Assembly (NCBI GenBank): GCA_050287965.1
Contig: JBNKCX010000003.1
Span: forward strand, 88,442-152,441
DNA length: 64,000 nucleotides
Source: CBFDBF01 sp050287965
GTDB taxonomy: Bacteria; Pseudomonadota; Gammaproteobacteria; Chromatiales; Chromatiaceae
Direction: 5' to 3'
Shown here: positions 17,287 through 25,732 of the stretch, one piece after another
Position numbering within the stretch: position 1 is the first letter of the stretch
How the letters are laid out: every line of letters starts with the position of its first letter
Program-made: the position numbers and the translations under genes
The notes under the pieces: model-generated
Told to the model about the DNA's origin: nothing
The model's database searches: none
What the model saw: the letters and a program-made list of their open reading frames with translations, nothing else

Positions 17287-18372
17287 ATGAACGATGACGA
17301 TAAGCTGAAGGGGATACGGGACCGAATCGATCAACTGGATCAGCAGATTCAGGAGCTTATAAGTCAGCGTGCGGAAGCGGCCGGGGAAGTGGCGGCGATA
17401 AAGGCCGCGGCGGAAGCGGAAGCGGTGTTCTATCGGCCGGAGCGGGAAGCCGCGGTCCTGGCGGAGATCAAGCGGCGCAACCGTGGGCCCCTGGGTGGGG
17501 AAGAGATGGCCCGTTTGTTCCGGGAGATTATGTCCGCCTGTCTGGCCCTGGAACAGACACTGCAGATCGGCTTTCTGGGTCCGGAAGGGACATTCACGCA
17601 GGCAGCGGCGCTCAAGCAGTTTGGACACTCGGTGGATACCGTGGCCTTGGACTCCATACCCGACGTGTTCCGGGAGGTGGAGTCCGGCGCCTGCCATTAT
17701 GGTGTGGTGCCGGTGGAGAATTCCACCGAGGGGGTGATCAGTCACACCCTCGATATGTTCCTGAACTCTCCGCTGCAGATTTGCGGCGAGGTGACGCTGC
17801 GCATTCACCACCACCTGTTGAGTCTGCAGCAGGATACCGGCACCGTGCGCAAGGTGTTTTCTCACCAGCAGTCCCTGGCGCAGTGCCGCCTCTGGCTGGA
17901 TCGCAATCTGCACCATGCGGAGCAAATCGCGGTGGGCAGCAATGCGGAAGCGGCCCGCCTCGCCCATAGTGAGCCCAACTCGGCGGCCATTGCCGGCGAG
18001 ATGGCGGCGGAACTTTATGAGCTACCCCGCCTGGCCGAGAATATTGAAGACGAGCCGGATAACACCACGCGCTTTCTGGTGATCGGCAAACAGAAGGTCG
18101 GCGTCAGCGGCGACGATAAATCCACCTTGCTGCTTTCCGCGCGTAACGTGGCCGGAAGTCTCAGCAAACTGCTGGAACCGTTGGCGCGGCACGGCATAAG
18201 CATGACTCGGATCGAGTCCCGTCCTTCCCGTCGGGGCATGTGGGACTACGTCTTCTTCATCGATATCGAAGGCCATCAGGACGATCCGGCGGTAAAACAG
18301 GCTTTGGCGGAGCTGAAAGACGAGGCGCGTCTATTCAAGGTTCTGGGGTCTTATCCCATGGCCGTACTCTGA
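17287..18372 (+). CDS. pheA: Bifunctional chorismate mutase / prephenate dehydratase (P-protein)
   Basis: The 361-residue protein fuses an AroQ chorismate mutase (residues about 1-90, LKGIRDRIDQLDQQIQELI) to prephenate dehydratase (from IGFLGPEGTFTQAAA, with VVPVENSTEGVI and the catalytic TTRF at about 261) and an ACT regulatory domain containing TRIESRPSRRGMWDYVFF, the phenylalanine-binding ESRP motif. It makes phenylpyruvate from chorismate and should be inhibited by phenylalanine. ATG 17287 was chosen; an in-frame TTG at 17281 is closer to the GGGAG site (17271-17275) and remains possible. It is followed by hisC and tyrA in the same direction. Confidence 0.97.
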   Translation: MNDDDKLKGIRDRIDQLDQQIQELISQRAEAAGEVAAIKAAAEAEAVFYRPEREAAVLAEIKRRNRGPLGGEEMARLFREIMSACLALEQTLQIGFLGPEGTFTQAAALKQFGHSVDTVALDSIPDVFREVESGACHYGVVPVENSTEGVISHTLDMFLNSPLQICGEVTLRIHHHLLSLQQDTGTVRKVFSHQQSLAQCRLWLDRNLHHAEQIAVGSNAEAARLAHSEPNSAAIAGEMAAELYELPRLAENIEDEPDNTTRFLVIGKQKVGVSGDDKSTLLLSARNVAGSLSKLLEPLARHGISMTRIESRPSRRGMWDYVFFIDIEGHQDDPAVKQALAELKDEARLFKVLGSYPMAVL

Positions 18373-18425
18373 CTTATTATCCGCAAATGAACGCGAATAA
18401 ACGCTAATAAACACGGGTATCATTA

Positions 18426-18442
18426 ACCAGCCGCCGGCTGGT
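18426..18442. repeat. Short perfect palindrome in the pheA-hisC gap
   Basis: ACCAGCCG and CGGCTGGT flank a single central C. It lies in a 105-base gap that also has an A/T-rich stretch repeating the theme CGCRAATRAACGC just upstream (18381-18410). It may be a weak hairpin or protein site; no T tract follows, so terminator function is unlikely. Confidence 0.45.
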
Positions 18443-18477
18443 ATTTGCATCTCTGTGGTTCGGATAAGACACTACCG

Positions 18478-19590
18478 ATGACTTCAAATAACAATTCATT
18501 CCTGGAGATAGCAGCGCAGGGAATCCCCGGGCTTAATCCCTATGTGCCGGGAAAACCCATTTCCGAGCTGGAGCGGGAGTTGGGTATTACCGGTTCCGTC
18601 AAGCTGGCTTCCAATGAGAATCCTTTGGGGTGCAGCGATAAGGCGTTAGCTGCCATCCGGGGCGAACTGGATGCGGTGGCACGTTATCCTGATGGTGGCG
18701 GTTTCGCCCTGCGCGCCGCCCTGGCGGAAAAGCACGGAGTCGACGCCGCCTGTATCACCCTCGGCAACGGTTCCAATGATGTACTGGATATGATCGCCCG
18801 TGTCTTTCTGGAACCGGGCCGGGAGTCGCTGTTCTCGCAACACGCCTTTGCTGTTTATCCCATCAGTAGTCAGGCGGTCGGCGCCACATTGAAGATGGCG
18901 CCCGCCAGAGACTATGGTCACGATCTCGATGCCATGGGCGCACTCATTAGCGACCGGACGCGGGTGATCTGGATTGCCAATCCCAATAATCCTACCGGCA
19001 CCTGGCTGCGGACAGGGGAACTTCGCGCTTTTATCGAATCGCTGCCGAAAAACGTGATGGTTGTGGTGGATGAGGCCTACGTGGAGTATGTGAACGAACC
19101 GGACTACCCCGACGCTTCCGCCTGGCTGGAGGATTTTCCTAATCTGATCGTTACCCGCACCTTTTCCAAGGCCTACGGCCTGGCCGCACTGCGGGTGGGA
19201 TATGCGCTTTCCCATCGCGATGTGGCGGATTTGCTCAACCGGGTGCGTCAACCGTTCAACGTCAACTCCATGGCATTGGCGGCAGCCACCGCGGCCCTGG
19301 AAGATCGGGCCTTCATCGAGCGTGTGGTACGGGTGAACCGGGAGGGAATGGATCAGCTCATTACAGGGTTTAAAACCTTGGGGTTGCCTTATATACCATC
19401 GGTGGGAAATTTCGTTGCTGTTGAGCCGGGAAAACCGGGAGCGGAGGTCGATCAGGCTTTATTGCGCGAAGGCTGTATCACCCGGCCGATAGCCAATTAT
19501 GGTCTGCCGAACCACCTTCGGATCTCCGTGGGTCTGCCGGAGGAGAACCAGCGATTGTTGGAGACATTGGGAAAGGTGCTGCAGAGATGA
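18478..19590 (+). CDS. hisC: Histidinol-phosphate / aromatic aminotransferase (HisC2 type)
   Basis: The 370-residue class-II aminotransferase contains LASNENPLGCS, LGNGSNDVLD, WIANPNNPTGTW, VVVDEAYVEYV and the PLP lysine in TRTFSKAYGLAALRVGYA. Family members transaminate histidinol phosphate and often aromatic 2-oxo acids. Its place between pheA and tyrA, as with hisC2 in Pseudomonas, argues for a role in phenylalanine/tyrosine synthesis rather than histidine. The upstream in-frame TTG (18445) was rejected in favour of ATG 18478 (MTSNNNSF). Its stop overlaps the tyrA start by four bases (ATGA), so the two are translationally coupled. Confidence 0.94.
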   Translation: MTSNNNSFLEIAAQGIPGLNPYVPGKPISELERELGITGSVKLASNENPLGCSDKALAAIRGELDAVARYPDGGGFALRAALAEKHGVDAACITLGNGSNDVLDMIARVFLEPGRESLFSQHAFAVYPISSQAVGATLKMAPARDYGHDLDAMGALISDRTRVIWIANPNNPTGTWLRTGELRAFIESLPKNVMVVVDEAYVEYVNEPDYPDASAWLEDFPNLIVTRTFSKAYGLAALRVGYALSHRDVADLLNRVRQPFNVNSMALAAATAALEDRAFIERVVRVNREGMDQLITGFKTLGLPYIPSVGNFVAVEPGKPGAEVDQALLREGCITRPIANYGLPNHLRISVGLPEENQRLLETLGKVLQR

Positions 19591-20471
19591 TGATCAAACG
19601 CCTGGCTGTGATCGGTGTCGGCCTTATCGGAGGATCCCTGGCACGTGCCCTGCGTTCCGTCGGCGAAGTTGGTGAGGTTGTCGGGTGCGGACGGGGCGGG
19701 CCCAACCTGGAGAAGGCGGTGGAGTTGGGGGTGATCGATCGCTACAGCCACGATATCGCTGAAGCCGCAAGGGGCGCGGATATGATTTTTCTCGCCGTTC
19801 CCCTGGGGGCTATGCAGGCCACCTTTGCGGCTCTGCGGGGCAACATCGCCGAGAATGCAATCATTACAGACGGAGGTAGCGCAAAGGGCAGCGTGGTGCG
19901 CGACTGTGAAGCGGCCCTCGGTGAGGTGTTGCCTAATTTCGTTCCGGGGCATCCCATTGCCGGTACCGAAAACAGCGGTGTCGAGGCGTCTGTGGCCGAT
20001 CTTTACCGAAACCGTCGGGTCATTCTGACACCGCTGGAGGGGACCGCAGCGGATGCCGTGGATAAGACCGAGGCCATGTGGCGTGCCTGCGGGGCGGAAG
20101 TGACGCGCATGTCCGTTAAGCATCATGACGAGGTTCTGGCCGCCACCTCTCATCTGCCGCATATGCTGGCATTCAGTCTCGTGGATTCGCTGGCCCGCAT
20201 GAAGGAGAACGACGAAATATTCCGCTATGCCGCCGGTGGATTCAGGGACTTTACCCGCATCGCCTCCTCCAATCCGGTGATGTGGCGGGACATCTGTATC
20301 GCCAACCGGGAGGAGTTATCGAGGATGATGGAACGTTACAGCGCCGAGATGGCGGAACTGGCGGAGACCATTCGCCGGGGCGACGGCGATCATCTGTTGG
20401 AGATCTTTGAACGGGCCAAGGCGGCGCGTGATCGCTACATAGATGGAGTATCTGAAGAAGTTGGTAGTTAG
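19587..20471 (+). CDS. tyrA: Prephenate (arogenate) dehydrogenase TyrA
   Basis: The 294-residue protein has an N-terminal NAD(P)-binding motif IGVGLIGGSLARAL, TDGGSAKGSVV, and the signature GHPIAGTENSGVEAS with the catalytic histidine, followed by a helical dimerisation domain (HHDEVLAATSHLPHMLAF). It converts prephenate or arogenate to the tyrosine precursor. In Pseudomonas TyrA is fused to AroA; here the genes are separate and a minus-strand gene lies between them. The last codons (EEVGS and stop) are encoded inside a heptamer-type repeat, so the C-terminus may have been altered by repeat insertion. Confidence 0.95.
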   Translation: MMIKRLAVIGVGLIGGSLARALRSVGEVGEVVGCGRGGPNLEKAVELGVIDRYSHDIAEAARGADMIFLAVPLGAMQATFAALRGNIAENAIITDGGSAKGSVVRDCEAALGEVLPNFVPGHPIAGTENSGVEASVADLYRNRRVILTPLEGTAADAVDKTEAMWRACGAEVTRMSVKHHDEVLAATSHLPHMLAFSLVDSLARMKENDEIFRYAAGGFRDFTRIASSNPVMWRDICIANREELSRMMERYSAEMAELAETIRRGDGDHLLEIFERAKAARDRYIDGVSEEVGS

Positions 20472-20558
20472 AAGTTTATAGTTATCAGGTAGGGCGGGCT
20501 ATGCCTGCCTTTTTTCCAACTACCAACTACCAACTTCTAACTTCTAACTTCTAACTAT
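20458..20558. repeat. Heptamer repeat cluster with embedded terminator
   Basis: GAAGTTGGTAGTTAGAAGTT on the left is mirrored on the right by AACTACCAACTACCAACTT and three runs of AACTTCT. The left arm overlaps the end of tyrA and the right arm reaches the 3' end of the convergent membrane gene. Comparable TTCTAACTCCTAACTTC and GTTGTCAG runs occur at about 27370, 54908 and 57292. The cluster holds a terminator-like hairpin at 20493-20515. Confidence 0.75.
20493..20515 (+). terminator. Terminator after tyrA
   Basis: GGCGGGC (20493-20499), a three-base loop and GCCTGCC (20503-20509), with one G-U pair, run into six T residues. It would end the serine/aromatic transcript before the convergent membrane-protein gene. 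Confidence 0.72.
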
Positions 20559-21220
20559 TTCCCCTGAATATACAGCTCATCGCTGAATGAAGGTATCCAG
20601 TGCGGCCGATAGCAGACCAGAATGGTAGTGGCCCAACCGTTGATAAAGGCTTCAGGAAAAAAGATCAGCGGAAAAAAGGGGAGAATGGTATCCGATAGAG
20701 TATTGTATTCCACGGCCCCACCGCTGATGAGCATCCATGCGGCGAAGTAGCCGGCAACGGTGGCGGCGAAGCCGGACGCGATGAAACCGTTCCCCAGGAC
20801 GTAAATGAAAAAGTTCTTGGGGAGATAGTTGCGGACCAGGATCACAGCGGCCTGGGTCAGGGTTACCGGAATTATGCCTACCACCAGTTCATTGGCGGAA
20901 AAGACCTCCCATTCGATGTTGCCGTTGAGGGTCACTCCAACCAGTGCCAGCGAGGTACCGATGATGCCGAAGGACCAGCCGAACATGAGGGTGAAGGTGG
21001 TTACGCCCAGGAAATGAAACGACAGTTGGTCCAGGGCGGAGCCGCGGATATGCCAGAGGATGATAAGCACCACGCAGGAGCCCAGGAAGACGTGTAGCTG
21101 CTCTTTATCAATCAGCCGGCGCCAGGGCGCCATCCACAGGGCGGCGATCAGGGTCCCGGCGTAAAGGATGTTAAGGAGCCATAGAATGGTCCCGGAAAAA
21201 AGTTCTCCGTGTAGTTCCAA
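20555..21220 (-). CDS. CbiM-like integral membrane protein (ECF transporter permease family)
   Basis: The 221-residue protein has about six membrane helices. FHFLGVTTFTLMFGWSFGI and the C-terminal FFPEAFINGWATTILVCYRP resemble the CbiM/COG3235 family of metal (cobalt or nickel) transport S-components. Its N-terminus does not begin with the Met-His-Ile signature of canonical CbiM, so metal transport is uncertain. No partner CbiN/Q/O genes are adjacent. It lies on the minus strand between tyrA and aroA, genes that are fused in Pseudomonas, so it is an insertion into a conserved block. It is convergent with tyrA. Confidence 0.6.
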   Translation of the reverse strand: MELHGELFSGTILWLLNILYAGTLIAALWMAPWRRLIDKEQLHVFLGSCVVLIILWHIRGSALDQLSFHFLGVTTFTLMFGWSFGIIGTSLALVGVTLNGNIEWEVFSANELVVGIIPVTLTQAAVILVRNYLPKNFFIYVLGNGFIASGFAATVAGYFAAWMLISGGAVEYNTLSDTILPFFPLIFFPEAFINGWATTILVCYRPHWIPSFSDELYIQGK

Positions 21221-21504
21221 GTCGTAGCCTTTGTCGGATGATTGTCGGGGTGATAACAGGCAAGTGGTTTAGGGTGTTGATCCTCGGTTTCCGAAAAATA
21301 GGATCGCAATAAAGGTTCGTGAGTTCAAAGATAATTCGCAATGGCCTGGCAGATGATTCCATAGCCGGATTGAGGTTATTTTAGTACACCGAAACGGATC
21401 GTGTATGGCCGCATAACTACCTGTTTTTTCAGATCTTTAGGTTTACAAGTTGTGGTTTAGGCTTTAAGCTTTGGCCCTTTTCCAGGGGTGATGAATACCT
21501 ACTT

Positions 21505-22845
21505 ATGCCGGAGTCCGAATTGAATTCAACAGACAATCTGGTATTTCGCGTTCGATCCGGCGGAAAACTTTCCGGTATCCTCCGTGTCCCAGGGGATAAA
21601 TCCATCTCTCATCGCTCCATCATGCTCGGCTCTCTGGCGGAGGGGACGACCCGGATAAACGGATTTCTTGAGGGGGAGGACAGCCTGGCCACCCTCAACG
21701 CCTTTCGCTGCATGGGTGTAAACATTATCGGTCCTGATGCCGGAAGGGTGGTGATCGAAGGCGTGGGTATGTTTGGTCTGAGACGGCCGGACGTCCCCCT
21801 GGATCTGGGGAATTCCGGTACCTCCATGCGGCTGCTCGCGGGTCTTTTGGCGGGGCAGGTGTTTGATACGGTCCTGGTGGGTGACTCTTCTCTCTCCGGG
21901 CGACCTATGCGCCGTGTCACGGAGCCCCTTGCACTCATGGGTGCCAAAATTACCGCCACCGGTGAAGGAACGGCGCCGTTGCGGATCGCCGGAGGTATGG
22001 CATTGACCGGCGTCGATTATCAAATGCCCATGGCCAGCGCGCAGGTGAAGTCCTCGCTGCTCCTGGCCGGCCTTTATGCCACGGGTCGGACCTGTGTGAC
22101 CGAACCGGCGCCTACCCGTGACCACACCGAGCGCATGTTGCAGGGGTTCGGTTACCCGGTGGAACGGCGGGACAACCGGATCTGTGTCGAGGGTGGGGGA
22201 AAACTGACCGCCTGCGATCTTGATGTGCCGGCGGATATATCTTCCGCCGCATTCTTCCTGGTGGGCGCCGCCATAGCGGAAGGTTCGGATCTGACGTTAC
22301 GCCACGTGGGGGTCAATCCGACCCGGGATGGTGTGATCACTATCCTGCGACTGATGGGAGCGGATATTGAAATCCACAACAGACGCGAGGTGGGGGGAGA
22401 GCCGGTGGCGGATCTCCATGTGCGCTCCAGCGCGTTGCGGGGTATCCACATTCCGAAGGAACTGGTACCCCTTGCCATCGACGAATTCCCCGCCCTGTTT
22501 ATTGCCGCTGCCTGTGCCGACGGTGAAACGGTACTGACCGGCGCCGAAGAACTGCGGGTAAAAGAGAGTGATCGGATCCAGGTCATGGCGGAAGGTATGG
22601 CCGGCCTCGGGATAGAGGTGGAGCCCCGGCCGGATGGCATCGTGATCCAAGGGGGCGGTTTTAACGGGGGAACGGTGGAAAGCCACGGTGATCACCGGAT
22701 TGCCATGGCGTTCGCCATCGCCGCGTTACGTGCCGACGGCGAGATCCGGATTAACGAATGCGCTAACGTAAACACCTCATTCCCGGGTTTTGTGGAACTG
22801 GCAACGGATGCGGGGCTTTCCATCGTGGCCGGAGCGGGGGAGTGA
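21505..22845 (+). CDS. aroA: 3-phosphoshikimate 1-carboxyvinyltransferase (EPSP synthase)
   Basis: The 446-residue enzyme joins PEP to shikimate 3-phosphate in the aromatic pathway. Motifs visible are PGDKSISHRSIMLGSLAEG, LDLGNSGTSMRLLAG, DSSLSGRPMRRV, ASAQVKSSLLLAGL, TRDHTERMLQGFG, VNPTRDG and ELRVKESDRI. The set GDKS, SAQxK, RxHTE and NxTR places it with the class II type. The PEP-site motif keeps glycine (GNSGTS) where the CP4 enzyme has alanine. It is followed by cmk with overlapping start and stop, and a 284-base upstream gap carries no convincing promoter. Confidence 0.96.
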   Translation: MPESELNSTDNLVFRVRSGGKLSGILRVPGDKSISHRSIMLGSLAEGTTRINGFLEGEDSLATLNAFRCMGVNIIGPDAGRVVIEGVGMFGLRRPDVPLDLGNSGTSMRLLAGLLAGQVFDTVLVGDSSLSGRPMRRVTEPLALMGAKITATGEGTAPLRIAGGMALTGVDYQMPMASAQVKSSLLLAGLYATGRTCVTEPAPTRDHTERMLQGFGYPVERRDNRICVEGGGKLTACDLDVPADISSAAFFLVGAAIAEGSDLTLRHVGVNPTRDGVITILRLMGADIEIHNRREVGGEPVADLHVRSSALRGIHIPKELVPLAIDEFPALFIAAACADGETVLTGAEELRVKESDRIQVMAEGMAGLGIEVEPRPDGIVIQGGGFNGGTVESHGDHRIAMAFAIAALRADGEIRINECANVNTSFPGFVELATDAGLSIVAGAGE

Positions 22846-22847
22846 TC

Positions 22848-23516
22848 GTGCAGCGGATAATCACTATCGACGGTCCCAGCGGGTCTGGAAAGGGGACCAT
22901 CGCGGAGAGGCTGGCGAAGCGTTTGGGGTGGTATTGTCTCGATAGCGGCGCCCTCTATCGACTGGTGGGTTTGGCGGCCGAACGTGCGGGCATCGGCCTT
23001 GATCAGGCGGATAAACTGGCGGAACTTGCGCGTTCCATGCGGGCGGAGTTCAGGGACGGCCACGTGTATCTGGAAGGTGAGGATGTCAGTGTGGCCATCC
23101 GTACCGAAGGGGCAGGCAACGCCGCCTCAAAAGTGGCGGCGCTGCCCGAGGTGCGCGAGGCGTTATTGGCCTGGCAACGGGCCTACGCCAGGGCGCCGGG
23201 ATTGGTTGCCGACGGGCGGGATATGGGCAGCGTGGTCTTTCCCCGGGCGCAGGTAAAGATATTTCTTACCGCCAGCGCCGAAGAAAGGGCTCGACGTCGC
23301 TATAACCAGTTGAAAGAAAAAGGATTAGATGTTAATTTAGCGCACCTCCTTGCGGAGATCCGTGAACGGGATGACCGGGATCGGAACCGCAGTGTGGCGC
23401 CACTGATAGCACCGGCCGCAGCGCTAGAAGTGGAGTCAACGACACTTACCATCGATGAGGTGTTTGAGCGGGTGATGGAGAAGGTGTATAGCGCCTTTCC
23501 GGATCTCAAAAACTAG
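22848..23516 (+). CDS. cmk: Cytidylate kinase
   Basis: The 222-residue kinase phosphorylates CMP and dCMP. It shows the P-loop ITIDGPSGSGKGTIAERLA, LDSGALYRLVGLAA, VADGRDMGSVVFP and the LID region RDDRDRNRSVAPL. A GTG at 22848 is preferred because GGGGGAG lies just before it; a second GTG at 22842 overlaps the aroA stop (GTGA) and would add two residues. Order aroA-cmk-rpsA-ihfB is conserved in many gammaproteobacteria. Confidence 0.96.
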   Translation: MQRIITIDGPSGSGKGTIAERLAKRLGWYCLDSGALYRLVGLAAERAGIGLDQADKLAELARSMRAEFRDGHVYLEGEDVSVAIRTEGAGNAASKVAALPEVREALLAWQRAYARAPGLVADGRDMGSVVFPRAQVKIFLTASAEERARRRYNQLKEKGLDVNLAHLLAEIRERDDRDRNRSVAPLIAPAAALEVESTTLTIDEVFERVMEKVYSAFPDLKN

Positions 23517-23519
23517 GTG

Positions 23520-23557
23520 GGCTCGCCGCGGATAGGAACCGGTGAGCCTTTTCGTTT
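23520..23557 (+). terminator. Attenuator/terminator between cmk and rpsA
   Basis: GGCTCGCCG (23520-23528) can pair with CGGTGAGCC (23540-23548) using one G-U pair, and TTTTCGTTT follows. It probably reduces read-through from cmk so that rpsA depends on its own promoter in the following 60 bases, as is usual for this gene. Confidence 0.6.
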
Positions 23558-23624
23558 AACCACAACCGTCGGCTTGCGGAGCAGGCCCGACGAAAGATGC
23601 GGCAGCATCAGGAATAGTTAACTC

Positions 23625-25301
23625 ATGACCGAAAGCTTTGCAGAACTTTTTGAACAGAGTGTAGCGAACACTCAGCTGAAACCCGGCGCCATTGTAATTG
23701 GCACCGTACTTGAAATAACCGATGACTCGGTAATCGTAAACGCCGGACTGAAATCAGAAGGCGTTATCCCCAAAGCCCAGTTTCTGAACAACGACGGCCA
23801 ACTCGAAGTCGTCGTTGGTGACCAGGTGGAAGTGGCCCTGGATACCGTGGAAGACGGTTTCGGAGCCACCCGCCTTTCGCGTGACAAGGCCAAGCGCAAT
23901 CAGGCTTGGCAGTTCCTGGAAAAGGCTTTCGAGGCGGAAGAGATGGTCGTTGGTCGCATCAACGGCAAGGTAAAGGGTGGATTCACCGTGGAATTGGGTG
24001 AGATCCGTGCCTTCCTGCCGGGATCGCTGGTCGACGTACGTCCGGTACGGGACACCTCCTACCTTGAGGGCAAGGACCTTGAGTTTAAGGTAATAAAGCT
24101 GGATCGCCGCCGCAACAACGTGGTGGTTTCCCGCCGCGCCGTGGTTGAAAGCGAATACAGCGCAGAGCGCGATGAACTGCTCGAGAGCCTGGAAGAAGGC
24201 ATGGAGGTCAAGGGTATCGTCAAGAACCTGACCGATTACGGCGCCTTTGTGGATCTCGGCGGTATCGACGGACTGTTGCACATCACCGACATGGCCTGGA
24301 AGCGCGTCAAGCATCCCTCCGAGGTCGTGGAAATCGGTGACGAGGTAACGGTTAAGGTTCTCAAGTTCGATCGTGACAAGCAACGGGTCTCCCTTGGTCT
24401 GAAGCAAATGGGTGACGATCCGTGGGTCAATCTGGCGCGCCGTTATCCGGAGAACACCCGTCTCTTCGGTAAGATCACCAACCTCGCCGACTACGGCTGT
24501 TTCGTGGAGATCGAGGAAGGGGTCGAAGGCTTGGTCCACGTTTCCGAAATGGATTGGACCAACAAAAACATCCACCCCTCCAAGCTGGTGCAACTGGGTG
24601 ATGAGGTGGAAGTGGTGGTTCTGGATATCGACGAAGAGCGTCGCCGGATCTCACTGGGCATGAAACAGTGCCAGACCAATCCCTGGGAGGAGTTCGCGGC
24701 TACCCACAAGAAGGGTGATCACGTTACCGGCAAGATCAAGTCCATTACCGATTTCGGTATTTTTATCGGTCTGGACGGCGGGATCGACGGTCTGGTTCAT
24801 CTTTCCGATATTTCCTGGGAAGAGCCCGGGGAAGAGGCTGTCCGCAACTTCAAGAAGGGACAGGATCTGGAAACCGTGGTGTTGTCCGTTGATCCGGAGC
24901 GGGAGCGTATCTCCCTTGGGGTCAAGCATCTCGATAAAGACCCCTTCTCCAGCTACGTAGGCACCCATTCCAAGGGCAGCGTCGTAACGGGTACTGTGAA
25001 AGAAGTGGACGCCAAAGGTGCGGTGATTACCCTGGCGGAAGGTGTCGAGGGTTACCTGCGGGCCTCCGAGCTCTCCCGTGATCGGGTGGAAGATGCCCGT
25101 ACCCTGCTGAAAGAGGGCAGTGAAGTAGAGGCCAAGTTCATGGGGGTTGACCGCAAGAACCGCACTATCTCACTTTCCATCAAAGCGAAGGATGCGGAAG
25201 AGGAACAAGCGGCAATCAAGAGTTATGCCCCTGGAACCCAGACCGGTACTGCAACTCTTGGTGATGTGCTGAAGGATCAGATGGGAGACGGCGAAGAGTA
25301 G
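23625..25301 (+). CDS. rpsA: 30S ribosomal protein S1
   Basis: The 558-residue protein has six S1/OB-fold domains: two N-terminal ones bind the ribosome, and four repeats carry signatures such as VKNLTDYGAFVDLGGIDGLLHITDMAWKR and ITDFGIFIGLDGGIDGLVHLSDISW (given here in part). It helps mRNA bind and unfold on the small subunit. The length equals E. coli S1 (557). It is the only copy in the window and begins with a plain ATG. The downstream spacer contains a GC-rich hairpin (CCCGGG arms) before ihfB. Confidence 0.98.
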   Translation: MTESFAELFEQSVANTQLKPGAIVIGTVLEITDDSVIVNAGLKSEGVIPKAQFLNNDGQLEVVVGDQVEVALDTVEDGFGATRLSRDKAKRNQAWQFLEKAFEAEEMVVGRINGKVKGGFTVELGEIRAFLPGSLVDVRPVRDTSYLEGKDLEFKVIKLDRRRNNVVVSRRAVVESEYSAERDELLESLEEGMEVKGIVKNLTDYGAFVDLGGIDGLLHITDMAWKRVKHPSEVVEIGDEVTVKVLKFDRDKQRVSLGLKQMGDDPWVNLARRYPENTRLFGKITNLADYGCFVEIEEGVEGLVHVSEMDWTNKNIHPSKLVQLGDEVEVVVLDIDEERRRISLGMKQCQTNPWEEFAATHKKGDHVTGKIKSITDFGIFIGLDGGIDGLVHLSDISWEEPGEEAVRNFKKGQDLETVVLSVDPERERISLGVKHLDKDPFSSYVGTHSKGSVVTGTVKEVDAKGAVITLAEGVEGYLRASELSRDRVEDARTLLKEGSEVEAKFMGVDRKNRTISLSIKAKDAEEEQAAIKSYAPGTQTGTATLGDVLKDQMGDGEE

Positions 25302-25377
25302 GACTCGTCTTTGGTAATAATCACGAAATTGCCCGGGGCCGCAAGGTCCCGGGTGTTGCCTGAGGGGAAAAATAAGA

Positions 25378-25686
25378 ATGACAAAATCTGAATTGATTGA
25401 TGTCATCGCAAAGGAACAGAGTCATCTTGTCTACCGCGATGTGGAGCTTGCGGTCAAATGCATGCTCGAACACATGAGCCAGGCGCTGGCGTCCGGGGAG
25501 CGGATTGAGATCCGCGGCTTCGGTAGTTTTTCGCTCCACTATCGTCCACCACGGCAGGGTCGCAACCCGAAGACCGGTGCGTCAGTGGCGCTGGCGGGAA
25601 AGTATGTCCCACATTTCAAACCGGGTAAGGAATTGCGCGAGCGCGTGAACGACGGTTTCCAGCATCAGTCGAAGGAAGAAGACTAA
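25378..25686 (+). CDS. ihfB: Integration host factor beta subunit
   Basis: The 102-residue DNA-bending protein carries the IHF/HU signature GFGSFSLHYRPPRQGRNPKTGASVAL, including the Arg/Pro tip that intercalates DNA, and KYVPHFKPGKELRERVN. It forms a heterodimer with IhfA. Its position after rpsA is the classical gammaproteobacterial order. IHF would be the natural co-activator for the sigma-54 promoter found at 27510. The closest alternative, HU, is excluded by the length, neighbour and the beta-type C-terminus. Confidence 0.96.
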   Translation: MTKSELIDVIAKEQSHLVYRDVELAVKCMLEHMSQALASGERIEIRGFGSFSLHYRPPRQGRNPKTGASVALAGKYVPHFKPGKELRERVNDGFQHQSKEED

Positions 25687-25732
25687 CGATAATTGTTAAA
25701 GTCCACTCCTGCGGCGACGGAGTGGCACCGCG

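Noticed and set aside
25320..25377. CCCGGG hairpin before ihfB as a terminator
   Set aside because: The stem is short, the following bases are mixed rather than T-rich, and ihfB lies directly downstream in the same block.
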